Source: an uncultured Muribaculaceae bacterium (GTDB lineage: Bacteria > Bacteroidota > Bacteroidia > Bacteroidales > Muribaculaceae). Taken from it: a DNA stretch of 64,000 bases. Of this stretch, positions 46,057 to 53,754 are shown piece after piece. Numbering within the stretch: position 1 is the first letter of the stretch; every line of letters starts with the position of its first letter. The position numbers and the translations under genes were made by a program. The notes beneath the pieces are model-generated. The model saw only the letters and a program-made list of their open reading frames with translations, had not been told where the DNA came from and did no database searches. Location: positions 24,440 through 88,439 of the forward strand of contig CANNVE010000011.1 in NCBI GenBank assembly GCA_947525975.1, in the 5' to 3' direction.

Positions 46057-46514
46057 TGGTCAGAGGGCTTTTTCACGGGGTATACGTCAAGGATTGGAGT
46101 CTCGTGGATCTGGGCTATGTCATAGTCGGCCAGAGTGCCTTTCATGCACTCCTTGAATTGCTCGAGAGCTCCCTCGAAATCATTGGCCTGCACCAGGGTG
46201 AGCACAGACACCTTCTTCTCCACCGGGGGCTTGCCCATGGCGGCAGGCTTCTCGTCGATGGTGGTGATCAGCCATTTGACCATGTACCACTTGTCGCCGT
46301 TGTCGTCAAAGAATATTTCAGATATCTTGGTGCGCTTCACGGCCGATACCGAGAAGTCGCCCGAGATGTAGGGCTTGCGTTCTTCAATGATGCGTGATTC
46401 CGCTTCGGTGAACGAAAGAGCGTCGACCAGGAAAGTCTCTGTAACTTTTTTCACGGCAGTGCCGTTTTCCTGGAGCTTATCGTATCTCACCTTGCATTCA
46501 AACCAGTTTGCCAT
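46053..46514 (-). CDS. DUF4494 family protein
   Basis: The ATG at 46514 gives 153 residues; the frame extends upstream through the promoter region and is not used. The start MANWFECKVRYDKLQENGTAVKKVTE (first ten residues MANWFECKVR) is typical of this Bacteroidetes family. It has no signal peptide and no catalytic motif I can name. It is translationally coupled to yggS. Confidence 0.82.
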   Translation of the reverse strand: MANWFECKVRYDKLQENGTAVKKVTETFLVDALSFTEAESRIIEERKPYISGDFSVSAVKRTKISEIFFDDNGDKWYMVKWLITTIDEKPAAMGKPPVEKKVSVLTLVQANDFEGALEQFKECMKGTLADYDIAQIHETPILDVYPVKKPSDQ

Positions 46515-46565
46515 TGTGGTTATGTGTTTATTTCGGAAAAATTGACGTTTTTTGGTATATATTGG

Positions 46566-46598
46566 CAAAGATAATACTTTTTTGCGGGAAAACGGCAA
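46566..46598 (-). promoter_or_regulatory. Promoter of the DUF4494-yggS genes
   Basis: On the minus strand TTG (46598-46596) and TATCTTTG (46573-46566) are separated by 22 bases, and the ATG at 46514 follows about 50 bases later. Confidence 0.6.
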
Positions 46599-46716
46599 AA
46601 AACTTTCGCCGCGTCATTTTCGTTTTGCAAAATTTAATGAAGGGAATATATGGTATCGGGGGTGTCTGACGTTATTGTTTCAGTAATTCTTATTTCGAAT
46701 TTAGAACGTTACCGAA

Positions 46717-47607
46717 TTGAAAAAGATACTTGCTTTGATCATTGCCGTGGCTCCGCTGCTTGCGGGCGCTGTGGATCCGTTTGACTATACCGGCCAACTT
46801 CAGAAGAGCGAGATGGAGCGCGAGGCTGTGGCTGACGACGAAGAGGATGTGTATATGCTGCTTGTGGGCGAAGCCGAGACGGCCATCGCAGCCAATGACT
46901 ACTATACGGCTATATTGAGGCTGCGGGAGGCAATGGCCAACGAGCCCGGCAACCCTCTCAACGTGATGCTCCTCTCAAATCTCGGAAACATGTATATGCG
47001 CGTAGATCAGGACTCTCTCGCCATGCAGGCGTTTGACGATGCCTTGCGCATGGCTCCGTCGATGACGGCTATATACGGAAACCGCGCGCTGCTGCGGCTT
47101 AAGGTTGGAGATGAAGCCGGCGCCCTCGACGACTTCAATACCGTTGTGGCCCGCGACTCGCTCAACGCCACCGGACGCTATTACCGTGGCATGATGGCCC
47201 TGTACAGCGGTGATGTGGTCCAGGCCGAGACGGATTTCCATGTGCTCCAGAGGGTGGATCCGGCAAGCTATAATACAAACGTGGCTCTGTCGTCGCTTTA
47301 TTCACGCACGGGGCGTGAGCTTCTGGCCATTCCTTTTTATGAAAGACTCATAGCGGAGGACCCGTCGGCCGAGTACTACGCGGCTTTGGCCGGGTGTTAT
47401 CTTGCCATCGACTATCTTAGCGAGGCATCAGCCACTATACAGCAGGGCATAGTGAAATATCCGGATGACGCGGAGCTGTACTATTACCGTGCGTGGCTCA
47501 ACAATAAGCGCTATATGCTTGACGACGCCAAGGCCGATGCCGCGAAAGCCGTCAAGCTCGGAGCCGACCCCCAGCGCGTGGTCGCCTTGTTCAGGAAAGG
47601 CAAGTGA
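46717..47607 (+). CDS. Secreted tetratricopeptide repeat protein with a TTG start
   Basis: The frame opens with TTG at 46717 directly followed by AAAAAG, which gives MKKILALIIAVAPLLAGAVDP, a good signal peptide cleaved near GAV-DP; no in-frame ATG gives one. The 296 residues contain about five TPR units (for example NVMLLSNLGNMYMRVDQDSLAMQAFDDALR, in short LGNMYMRVDQDSLAMQAF, and AEYYAALAGCYLAIDYLSEA). It would act as a periplasmic protein-binding module. It converges on the MBOAT gene with a 21-base gap. Confidence 0.82.
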   Translation: MKKILALIIAVAPLLAGAVDPFDYTGQLQKSEMEREAVADDEEDVYMLLVGEAETAIAANDYYTAILRLREAMANEPGNPLNVMLLSNLGNMYMRVDQDSLAMQAFDDALRMAPSMTAIYGNRALLRLKVGDEAGALDDFNTVVARDSLNATGRYYRGMMALYSGDVVQAETDFHVLQRVDPASYNTNVALSSLYSRTGRELLAIPFYERLIAEDPSAEYYAALAGCYLAIDYLSEASATIQQGIVKYPDDAELYYYRAWLNNKRYMLDDAKADAAKAVKLGADPQRVVALFRKGK

Positions 47608-47628
47608 CGGCAGTGCGCTCCCTGAAAT

Positions 47629-49074
47629 TTAATATTGCAGGTATATGAAGGGCACAAGTGAGCTTTGCCGCGCCTGGATCACGATGAAGATGACGATGGC
47701 GAGGATGACCGCTTGGAAAGCCCAGTGGAGCCTGCCGTATGAATCGCGCAAGCGGCCAAGCCAATGCCCCGGCAGGAAATGCAGTGCGAAAGCGATGACA
47801 ATGATGGCCACAACCAGCGCGTAGCCCTTGATGAACTGGGGCAGCACTTCGGGGTGGAAATTGGTGAATATGGCAGTGTACATGTCTGTGATGGTCTGCA
47901 CCGACGGAGCACGGAAGAACGTGAACCCGATGACTACGAGCACCAGCGTGAGCATGATGCCCGCAGGACGCACCCATGCGCCGCGCTCCGGCAGCCAACC
48001 TTTGGATTTCAATGCTTTGTGGCCCACGAGGAGAGCACCGTGGTAGCCGCCCCATAGCACATACATCCATGATGCGCCATGCCACAGGCCTCCAAGAAGC
48101 ATGGTGGTCATCAGATTGAGGCGCTGGCGATGCTTTCCCTTGCGGTTGCCGCCAAGAGGGATGTAAAGGTAATCCATAAGCCATGAAGACAGCGATATGT
48201 GCCAGCGTTTCCAGAATTCGGTGGGGTTTTGCGCTTTGAACGGGGCGTTGAAATTGTCTTTGAACCTGTATCCGAGCAGCAGGGCGAGGCCTATGGCCAT
48301 GTCGCTGTATCCTGAAAAGTCGCAGTAGAGCTGTAGAGTGAAGCCGAATGCGCCGAATACGTTTTCAAGGCCGGTGTAGAGCGATGGATTTTCGAAAATG
48401 CGGTCTACGAAGTTGCCGCTTATATAGTCGGCCACAATCACTTTCTTGATGAGGCCGAGGATGATCAGGAACAGTCCTTCGCTCACATGCGCCCTTGTGG
48501 CCTGCGGTCGCGCCTCTATCTGAGGCAGCATGTCCTTTGCCCTTACCACCGGTCCGGCGAGCAGAGGCGGGAAGAATGTCAGGAAGAAGCAATAGTCGAG
48601 GAAATTGCGGCATGGAAGCATCTGGCCTCTGTAGATGTCGACCATGTAGCTGATAGAGCGGAAGGTGAAGAAGGAGATGCCGGCCGGAAGTATGATGTCG
48701 AGAGCATCGAAGTTTGTGCCGGTGATTGACGCGAATGTGTCGAAGAGCAGGTTGAAGTATTTGAAATACACGAGCATCCCCAGATTGATTACAACGTTGA
48801 GGGCTATTATCCATCGTTGGGCAGATCGGGAGGCTATCCCCATCCATCGGCCAAGAGCGTAGTCGCTGACGCAGACTCCCATCAGTATGAAGCAGCATTC
48901 GGCGCTCGATTTGTAGTAGAAATACAGCGAGAACAGAATGACAAACGCCATTTTGACCCGAGGCCATTTCCGGCATGCCTGGTATATGCCGATGAAAATG
49001 GCGAATAGTATCAGGAATAGGCCGGTATTGAACAGGAGCGGGTTGGCTTTGTCGTAGGCAAGTATGTCGATCAT
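47629..49074 (-). CDS. MBOAT family O-acyltransferase (AlgI/DltB-like)
   Basis: The 481-residue protein has about 11 membrane helices and the MBOAT motifs: FFTFRSISYMVDIYRGQ, YCDFSGYSDMAIG, PTEFWKRWHISLSSWLMDYLY (in short FWKRWHISLSSW) and LLGGLWHGASWMYVLWGGYHG with the catalytic His. Such proteins carry acetyl groups across the membrane to alginate, peptidoglycan or other glycans. Two SGNH esterase-fold genes lie upstream in the same unit, a PatA/PatB or AlgI/AlgJX-like set. Confidence 0.92.
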   Translation of the reverse strand: MIDILAYDKANPLLFNTGLFLILFAIFIGIYQACRKWPRVKMAFVILFSLYFYYKSSAECCFILMGVCVSDYALGRWMGIASRSAQRWIIALNVVINLGMLVYFKYFNLLFDTFASITGTNFDALDIILPAGISFFTFRSISYMVDIYRGQMLPCRNFLDYCFFLTFFPPLLAGPVVRAKDMLPQIEARPQATRAHVSEGLFLIILGLIKKVIVADYISGNFVDRIFENPSLYTGLENVFGAFGFTLQLYCDFSGYSDMAIGLALLLGYRFKDNFNAPFKAQNPTEFWKRWHISLSSWLMDYLYIPLGGNRKGKHRQRLNLMTTMLLGGLWHGASWMYVLWGGYHGALLVGHKALKSKGWLPERGAWVRPAGIMLTLVLVVIGFTFFRAPSVQTITDMYTAIFTNFHPEVLPQFIKGYALVVAIIVIAFALHFLPGHWLGRLRDSYGRLHWAFQAVILAIVIFIVIQARQSSLVPFIYLQY

Positions 49075-49091
49075 CTGATTGAAAATGAGAA

Positions 49092-50396
49092 TTATTCGTT
49101 AAGTGCGTTGTCAAGCGCGTCGAAAAAGAGAGAGCCTTGCAGGGCATAGCCGGTGGGGCCGCAGTGTATGCGGTCTTTGGCCATCAGGCCTTGGTCGACC
49201 CAGAGGGGCGATGAGCCTTCGCCGCCGGCTACTTCATACCAGTCGTATGTGGCTATCCCATTCTCCCGGCCATAGCGCAGCACAAGCTCGCGCACAGAGG
49301 CCACTTTGCTGTTGACGGAGTATGTGCGGCTCCATCTGCGCCTTTTGCCTTTGCCCACTCGCCTGCGAGTGGATTTCTGGCATTCGGCGGGAGTCACCAG
49401 CAGCAGTTGGGCCTGGGGGTTGGCACGGCGCAGGTCTTTGACCATCAAGTCAATGCTGCTTAAGATTGATTGGGAGTCGCTTTTGCCGAAGGCGTCGTTT
49501 GTGCCGAGGCTCACTATGATGAGCTGCGGTTCGAGCCGGCGCACGTCGTCGGCCATGCCGGGAATGGAATTGTAGGATGAAAACGTGGCTCCGTTGTTGC
49601 CAATGGAATTGTATTTCACGCCATTGTCCATATTGTCAAGGTCAAAGCCATAGATCTGGCACTGGCCTTGCGATGCGAAATCGAGGCTTATGCGCGATGT
49701 GCGTTCGTTGAGGTAGGCTGTGACTGTGTCGCCGTCGACCGTGTATTCAAACAGGTTGTCGGCTCCGTCGGTGGTGGCTCCCTTCAATGTAGGGGCCTTC
49801 CCTTTGAAATAAAGCCTTATCGCCTCGAAGTCATGATTTTTTACAGATATGTCGAATGCGAAGTTGGCGTCTTTGGGGCTCAGGGCGATTCCGGTGAATC
49901 CCATTTCTACAGGCCATGGCTTTTTGAGGATTTTGGCTATCTCGAATCTCGATTTCGACTCTATGGCATAGTCTACCGGCTGGTTGGTGCCGGCAAGTCT
50001 GAATGGTATGATCAGGCCACGCCCTCGGGTGCCGTATTTGCTGTCGAACAGTGATCGGGTGCGCGATGTGCCCATCTCGGCCTGTACATGCGAGTCGCCT
50101 ATATGCACAATAGAGATGGAAGTGTCTGCCGACGCGGCAAACAGGCTCTTTAGCCCGGTCCAGTCGGCGCCGTTGAGGTCTATGTGGTTGGCGCCAAGCC
50201 GCAGGAATGGATATTCGGAATATCCGGCATCAGGCCGAGACGGAATCTCCGCCGGGTGTATGTCTGGATTGGCCCGTATCTCCAGGTCATATTCGGCTTC
50301 GCAGGCCGAGTCGGCTTCGGAGAGCGAAACGGCCTGCGCGCTGATGCAGACGCATATCGACAGGAGCAAAGAGGCAAAGCGGCGATTTTTTTGCAT
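49092..50396 (-). CDS. Secreted SGNH/GDSL hydrolase-fold protein (O-acetylation partner), first
   Basis: The 434-residue protein has a signal peptide (RRFASLLLSICVCISAQA). The SGNH blocks are visible: VHIGDSHVQAEMG with the nucleophile Ser, SLGTNDAFG, and DRIHCGPTGY with the Asp-His pair at the C-terminus. A middle beta region (about 170-280) separates blocks I and III. It may transfer or remove acetyl groups supplied by the MBOAT protein encoded 17 bases downstream. Confidence 0.87.
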   Translation of the reverse strand: MQKNRRFASLLLSICVCISAQAVSLSEADSACEAEYDLEIRANPDIHPAEIPSRPDAGYSEYPFLRLGANHIDLNGADWTGLKSLFAASADTSISIVHIGDSHVQAEMGTSRTRSLFDSKYGTRGRGLIIPFRLAGTNQPVDYAIESKSRFEIAKILKKPWPVEMGFTGIALSPKDANFAFDISVKNHDFEAIRLYFKGKAPTLKGATTDGADNLFEYTVDGDTVTAYLNERTSRISLDFASQGQCQIYGFDLDNMDNGVKYNSIGNNGATFSSYNSIPGMADDVRRLEPQLIIVSLGTNDAFGKSDSQSILSSIDLMVKDLRRANPQAQLLLVTPAECQKSTRRRVGKGKRRRWSRTYSVNSKVASVRELVLRYGRENGIATYDWYEVAGGEGSSPLWVDQGLMAKDRIHCGPTGYALQGSLFFDALDNALNE

Positions 50397-50402
50397 GGCG
50401 GG

Positions 50403-51764
50403 TTATCTTGTCAAGGCATTGACAATTTCGGTGGCTATCTTTTTGCCGCCGGCTGAATTGATGTGTATGTAGTCAGAGTTAGCCAGGCCTCGCTCTTTCC
50501 AGTCGACTATGGCGTCTTGTCCGCCCATGGCCTCGCGTGTGTCAAAAAACAGGCACCCGGCTGCTTTGGCTGCCTTGCGCTGGGCTTCCACCATTGCCGG
50601 GGCGGTGAGCATCGAGTGCACTTCGCCCTGGAATTTCTGTCCGCGGTCTCCTATGCCCATGATCATTATCTGTGCGCCGGGGTAGCATTGGCGCACCCTC
50701 TCTACCATCTGCTGCAGTATCTTGCCGAAATATCCGTATTCGGTCTGCTCAGACGTGAGGGCGTTGACGCCGTATTCGAGGATGATGAGGTCATAGTCAA
50801 CGTATTGGCGCATCTGCGCGGCAAGGTCGGTGTTGAGGCGGCGATTGTTGACGCCTGAATTTCCACGCACCGACATGCAGTCTACTCCGATGCCTCCGCT
50901 TCCTTCAAGCCACGCCCCGAGGTACACGAGTCCCGGGCAGTCGATCTCTGCCTCAAACGTGCCGGTGCGCTCGGGCAGGCTGTACTGCTGCACCTGCTCG
51001 CCGGGCACCACATCTACTATGTATTCGGATGTGTCTGTGCGGAATGTGATTGTGCCCTCTGACGGAGCCACATACAGCAACCGTGATACATCCCATTTGC
51101 GTCCGCTCTTGTAAGTCACTTTTGCGGGGCCGTCGGCTGTGAAGTATTCGCCTGTGATGTTGAAGTATTTCGATGATGGAGCCTTCTGCATCCCATGCAC
51201 GGTGAGGCCTTCGTCGCTTTGCTTTATGGTGCGTCGGAATCCTGAGGCCACGCTGTGGCCGGGCACGAAGCCTACTCCTCGTCCGCCGTATTTTGATTGC
51301 AGTTGGCTGCGTATGTCTTGCGTGAGTATGTCGCCTTCGATGTATGAATCGCCCATTACGGCTATGCGTGCATTGCCTGAAGCGATGGCTTTCTTCACTT
51401 TTCGGAGGCCATCGGCGTCGGCGGTGTAGTCTTCGATCACCATCTCTCCGTCAACTCGGGCTTCTTCGCTCGGTTTTTCGGTGTGCTCTTGGTATATGGG
51501 GAGAGCAAGAGTGTCTGGGGCGGCCTTTTCCTCCGCGGGCTGTTGGCGCTTCATTTCTTCAACCGCCTTGACGTATTCCGGGTCGATGACCTCGTTTCCG
51601 GTGGTGGCGGCCACGGCTGTCTGTGCCGAAGGAAAAAGATCGGCCAGCAGGTTGTAGTCCTTTATGAAGCCTCCGGTCAGGCGGCTCCAAGGCACAAGCG
51701 AAAGAAGCGCCACCAAGGCTATGGCCGAAAATATGATAAGGAATGGTTTTGGCTTGTCGTTCAT
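50403..51764 (-). CDS. Membrane-anchored SGNH hydrolase-fold protein (O-acetylation partner), second
   Basis: The 453-residue protein has an N-terminal membrane anchor (about 7-24) and a linker before the SGNH fold: IAVMGDSYIEGDIL with the Ser, EYGVNALT at block III (the usual Gly-x-Asn-Asp here is GVNA), and DYIHINSAGGKKIA with Asp-His. It shares the inserted beta region with the neighbouring hydrolase, so the two are paralogues. It is the first gene of the MBOAT operon and starts 23 bases after the AlbA_2 gene ends. Confidence 0.87.
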   Translation of the reverse strand: MNDKPKPFLIIFSAIALVALLSLVPWSRLTGGFIKDYNLLADLFPSAQTAVAATTGNEVIDPEYVKAVEEMKRQQPAEEKAAPDTLALPIYQEHTEKPSEEARVDGEMVIEDYTADADGLRKVKKAIASGNARIAVMGDSYIEGDILTQDIRSQLQSKYGGRGVGFVPGHSVASGFRRTIKQSDEGLTVHGMQKAPSSKYFNITGEYFTADGPAKVTYKSGRKWDVSRLLYVAPSEGTITFRTDTSEYIVDVVPGEQVQQYSLPERTGTFEAEIDCPGLVYLGAWLEGSGGIGVDCMSVRGNSGVNNRRLNTDLAAQMRQYVDYDLIILEYGVNALTSEQTEYGYFGKILQQMVERVRQCYPGAQIMIMGIGDRGQKFQGEVHSMLTAPAMVEAQRKAAKAAGCLFFDTREAMGGQDAIVDWKERGLANSDYIHINSAGGKKIATEIVNALTR

Positions 51765-51787
51765 TTGTCAATTGCGATGTTTAAGAA

Positions 51788-53602
51788 TCATAAAGATCTC
51801 TTTCTTCTGTATTTTTGGTTTGGATCGTTGGGCTTGTCGGGAATTGTGCGTTCAAGCACACCAAGCTCAATCAACGGGGAGATGTATTTTTGCCTATTTT
51901 TGAATTGGTTTGTAATCCCCAGGCGGTCCATGATTTCCTTTGCCGAACGAGGAACAGAGCAGAAATTACGAATATCTTCTTCCTTCTTGGTTAGTTTTCG
52001 AATAGCAGTGCTTGGATTAGGTTGGTTACTTTCCGCCGTAGGTTGGTTACTTTTTAGACGAGGTTGGTTACTTTCCGCCGTAGGTTGGTTACTTTTTAGG
52101 TGAGGTTGGTTACTTTTTGCCGTAGGTTGGTTACTTTTTAGGCGAGGTTGGTTACTTTTTAGGCGAGGTTGGTTACTTTTCGCCGTAGGTTGGTTACTTT
52201 TTAGGCGAGGTTGGTTACTTTCCGTCGGAGGTTGGTTACTTTTTAGGCGAGGTTGGTTACTTTCCGCCTTGGGCTGGTTGCTAATAAGAGGCCTTTTTCC
52301 ATATACATAAGGGGGATCAAGTACTAAAGAGTCCCCAGTCCAGTTAACATCGCAATTCCGTGGTATCGTAATTACGAACTCATTGGCTGTATGAGTTATG
52401 ATATTGCTGTTGCTATTGCCATTTGTGAATATTGCATTAGGATCATACTCCAATGCGCGTTGCACACCGCTTCCTGCACCAGTGTATGGAAGTAAGAAAT
52501 TTGCATTAGTGAAAAGAAACATGTTGCGTGGCATGGAAATGCCATTTTTCACATCCTCTACGGTCAAGCCATTAGGCAAAGTGCCTGGGCTGTGGATCTC
52601 TACACGATTGTCGAAAATAAAAAAACGTAATGGAGATTTGATATTGAGTGAACGATGAACCAGGGCATTCACAGTGTATTCCAAAAGGCTTTCATATGGA
52701 ATTTCCAATACCCCAAGAGTGTTAAATTCAGGTTCGACTTGCACCTTACGCAGATTTCTATTGAAGAAATTCATAATGGCATTGAACTGATGAAGCAAGT
52801 TGCCCTCGATTTCCATGTCATGCATTTTATCGCGGAACGATGTACCGCCTACAGAATTGCCGATGAAACTAATGCATTTGGCGGTCATAGCGGGAAGCCA
52901 ACGTTGAGTATGTTTGCCGAATAGAAGCATCGCTGCAACTGTAATCGAACCGTCAGGGCGAATAAAACGCAGATTGCAGAGCAAGCGTTCTATTGAAGAG
53001 CCCTTTATGATGAAGGAGGCAATTTGGTCAAGAGAATAATCCACCATATTGAGCTCGTCAATGTTTTTGCCTCTGAACACATTGGCGAAGCGGCTCATCA
53101 AATAAAGTTTGATTGTATCAGGATCAAGGTCGGCGATAGAAGAGCCAGGCACTGCAGCCTCGTCAGGATTGAAATTGCCACACTCGCTCATCATTTCAGC
53201 CAACTCTGAATTGTCAAACACTTTCCGTTTGTCCACGCCATTCTTAACCCAAATCACACCTTTGTTATCATGGTATGGTTTGTTCTTGCCTTCGGGAATT
53301 GTTGCAACGACGACGGCTCCGCCGCTTGTCGGAACATTCTCAATATCGATAAGCACGTTCGGGATTACGTTCTCCGCCGCTATGTTTGTCAGAAGATTGG
53401 AGGTTTCCTGTAATTCCATATATGAAAGAGAATTGATTTTGCCCGATTTGTCATTTATGCCGATGACAATTTGGCCTCCGCGGGAATTGCTGAACGCAAC
53501 CATCTCGCAACCGATATCGTACCGGTCGTTAACCCGCTCCTTAAACTGAACCCTTCCTGCTTCAGCCAAGTCTCGCATCTGTAGTAATTCTCTCTCTGTC
53601 AT
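51788..53602 (-). CDS. AlbA_2 (Schlafen-type) ATP-binding-like protein with heptapeptide repeats
   Basis: I choose the ATG at 53602 (604 residues). Residues about 8-130 are an AlbA_2 domain: EFKERVNDRY-like start (VQFKERVNDRYDIG), FSNSRGGQIVIGINDKSG and KGVIWVKNGVDKR. A middle part (200-430) has FNAIMNFFNRNL and the YTVNALVHRSLNI helix seen in the ATP-binding C-terminal half of the family. Residues about 437-528 are twelve copies of a 7-residue SNQP repeat. A winged-helix follows (SAKEIMDRLGITNQFKNRQKYI). Family members act in transcription control or phage defence. The DNA is AT-rich relative to its flanks, which suggests transfer. Confidence 0.82.
   Translation of the reverse strand: MTERELLQMRDLAEAGRVQFKERVNDRYDIGCEMVAFSNSRGGQIVIGINDKSGKINSLSYMELQETSNLLTNIAAENVIPNVLIDIENVPTSGGAVVVATIPEGKNKPYHDNKGVIWVKNGVDKRKVFDNSELAEMMSECGNFNPDEAAVPGSSIADLDPDTIKLYLMSRFANVFRGKNIDELNMVDYSLDQIASFIIKGSSIERLLCNLRFIRPDGSITVAAMLLFGKHTQRWLPAMTAKCISFIGNSVGGTSFRDKMHDMEIEGNLLHQFNAIMNFFNRNLRKVQVEPEFNTLGVLEIPYESLLEYTVNALVHRSLNIKSPLRFFIFDNRVEIHSPGTLPNGLTVEDVKNGISMPRNMFLFTNANFLLPYTGAGSGVQRALEYDPNAIFTNGNSNSNIITHTANEFVITIPRNCDVNWTGDSLVLDPPYVYGKRPLISNQPKAESNQPRLKSNQPPTESNQPRLKSNQPTAKSNQPRLKSNQPRLKSNQPTAKSNQPHLKSNQPTAESNQPRLKSNQPTAESNQPNPSTAIRKLTKKEEDIRNFCSVPRSAKEIMDRLGITNQFKNRQKYISPLIELGVLERTIPDKPNDPNQKYRRKRSL
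52020..52292. repeat. 21-bp minisatellite within the AlbA_2 gene
   Basis: Twelve 21-bp units start at 52020, 52041 and every 21 bases to 52251; a thirteenth is degenerate. Two unit types largely alternate, coding SNQPRLK and SNQPTAE/TAK. All lengths keep frame, so copy-number change would alter the distance between the ATP-binding-like region and the winged helix. Confidence 0.92.
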
Positions 53603-53622
53603 TGAAGTATTGTATCTGAATA

Positions 53623-53655
53623 CAAAATTACTAAAAAACTCTGGAATATCCTCAA
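53623..53655 (-). promoter_or_regulatory. Promoter of the AlbA_2 gene
   Basis: The minus strand has TTG (53655-53653), a 22-base spacer and TAATTTTG (53630-53623), about 20 bases before the ATG at 53602. Confidence 0.6.
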
Positions 53656-53686
53656 AAAAGCCGATAAATGGAGTATTGAGATGACA

Positions 53687-53728
53687 CCGCGCCCCTGCCG
53701 GCATTCATCGATGTCGGCAGGGGCGCGG
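53687..53728 (-). terminator. GC-rich hairpin after the first DUF3857-type gene
   Basis: A perfect 14-bp stem (53687-53700 with 53715-53728) with a 14-base loop lies 26 bases beyond the stop at 53755. No T-run follows, so it may rely on a factor or stabilise the 3' end. Confidence 0.55.
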
Positions 53729-53754
53729 AAAGGGCGGGCTGACAGATCAGCGCA

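Noticed and set aside
52020..52292. Regular repeats resembling a CRISPR array
   Set aside because: Units are 21 bp with no unique spacers, and they are in frame inside a protein gene.
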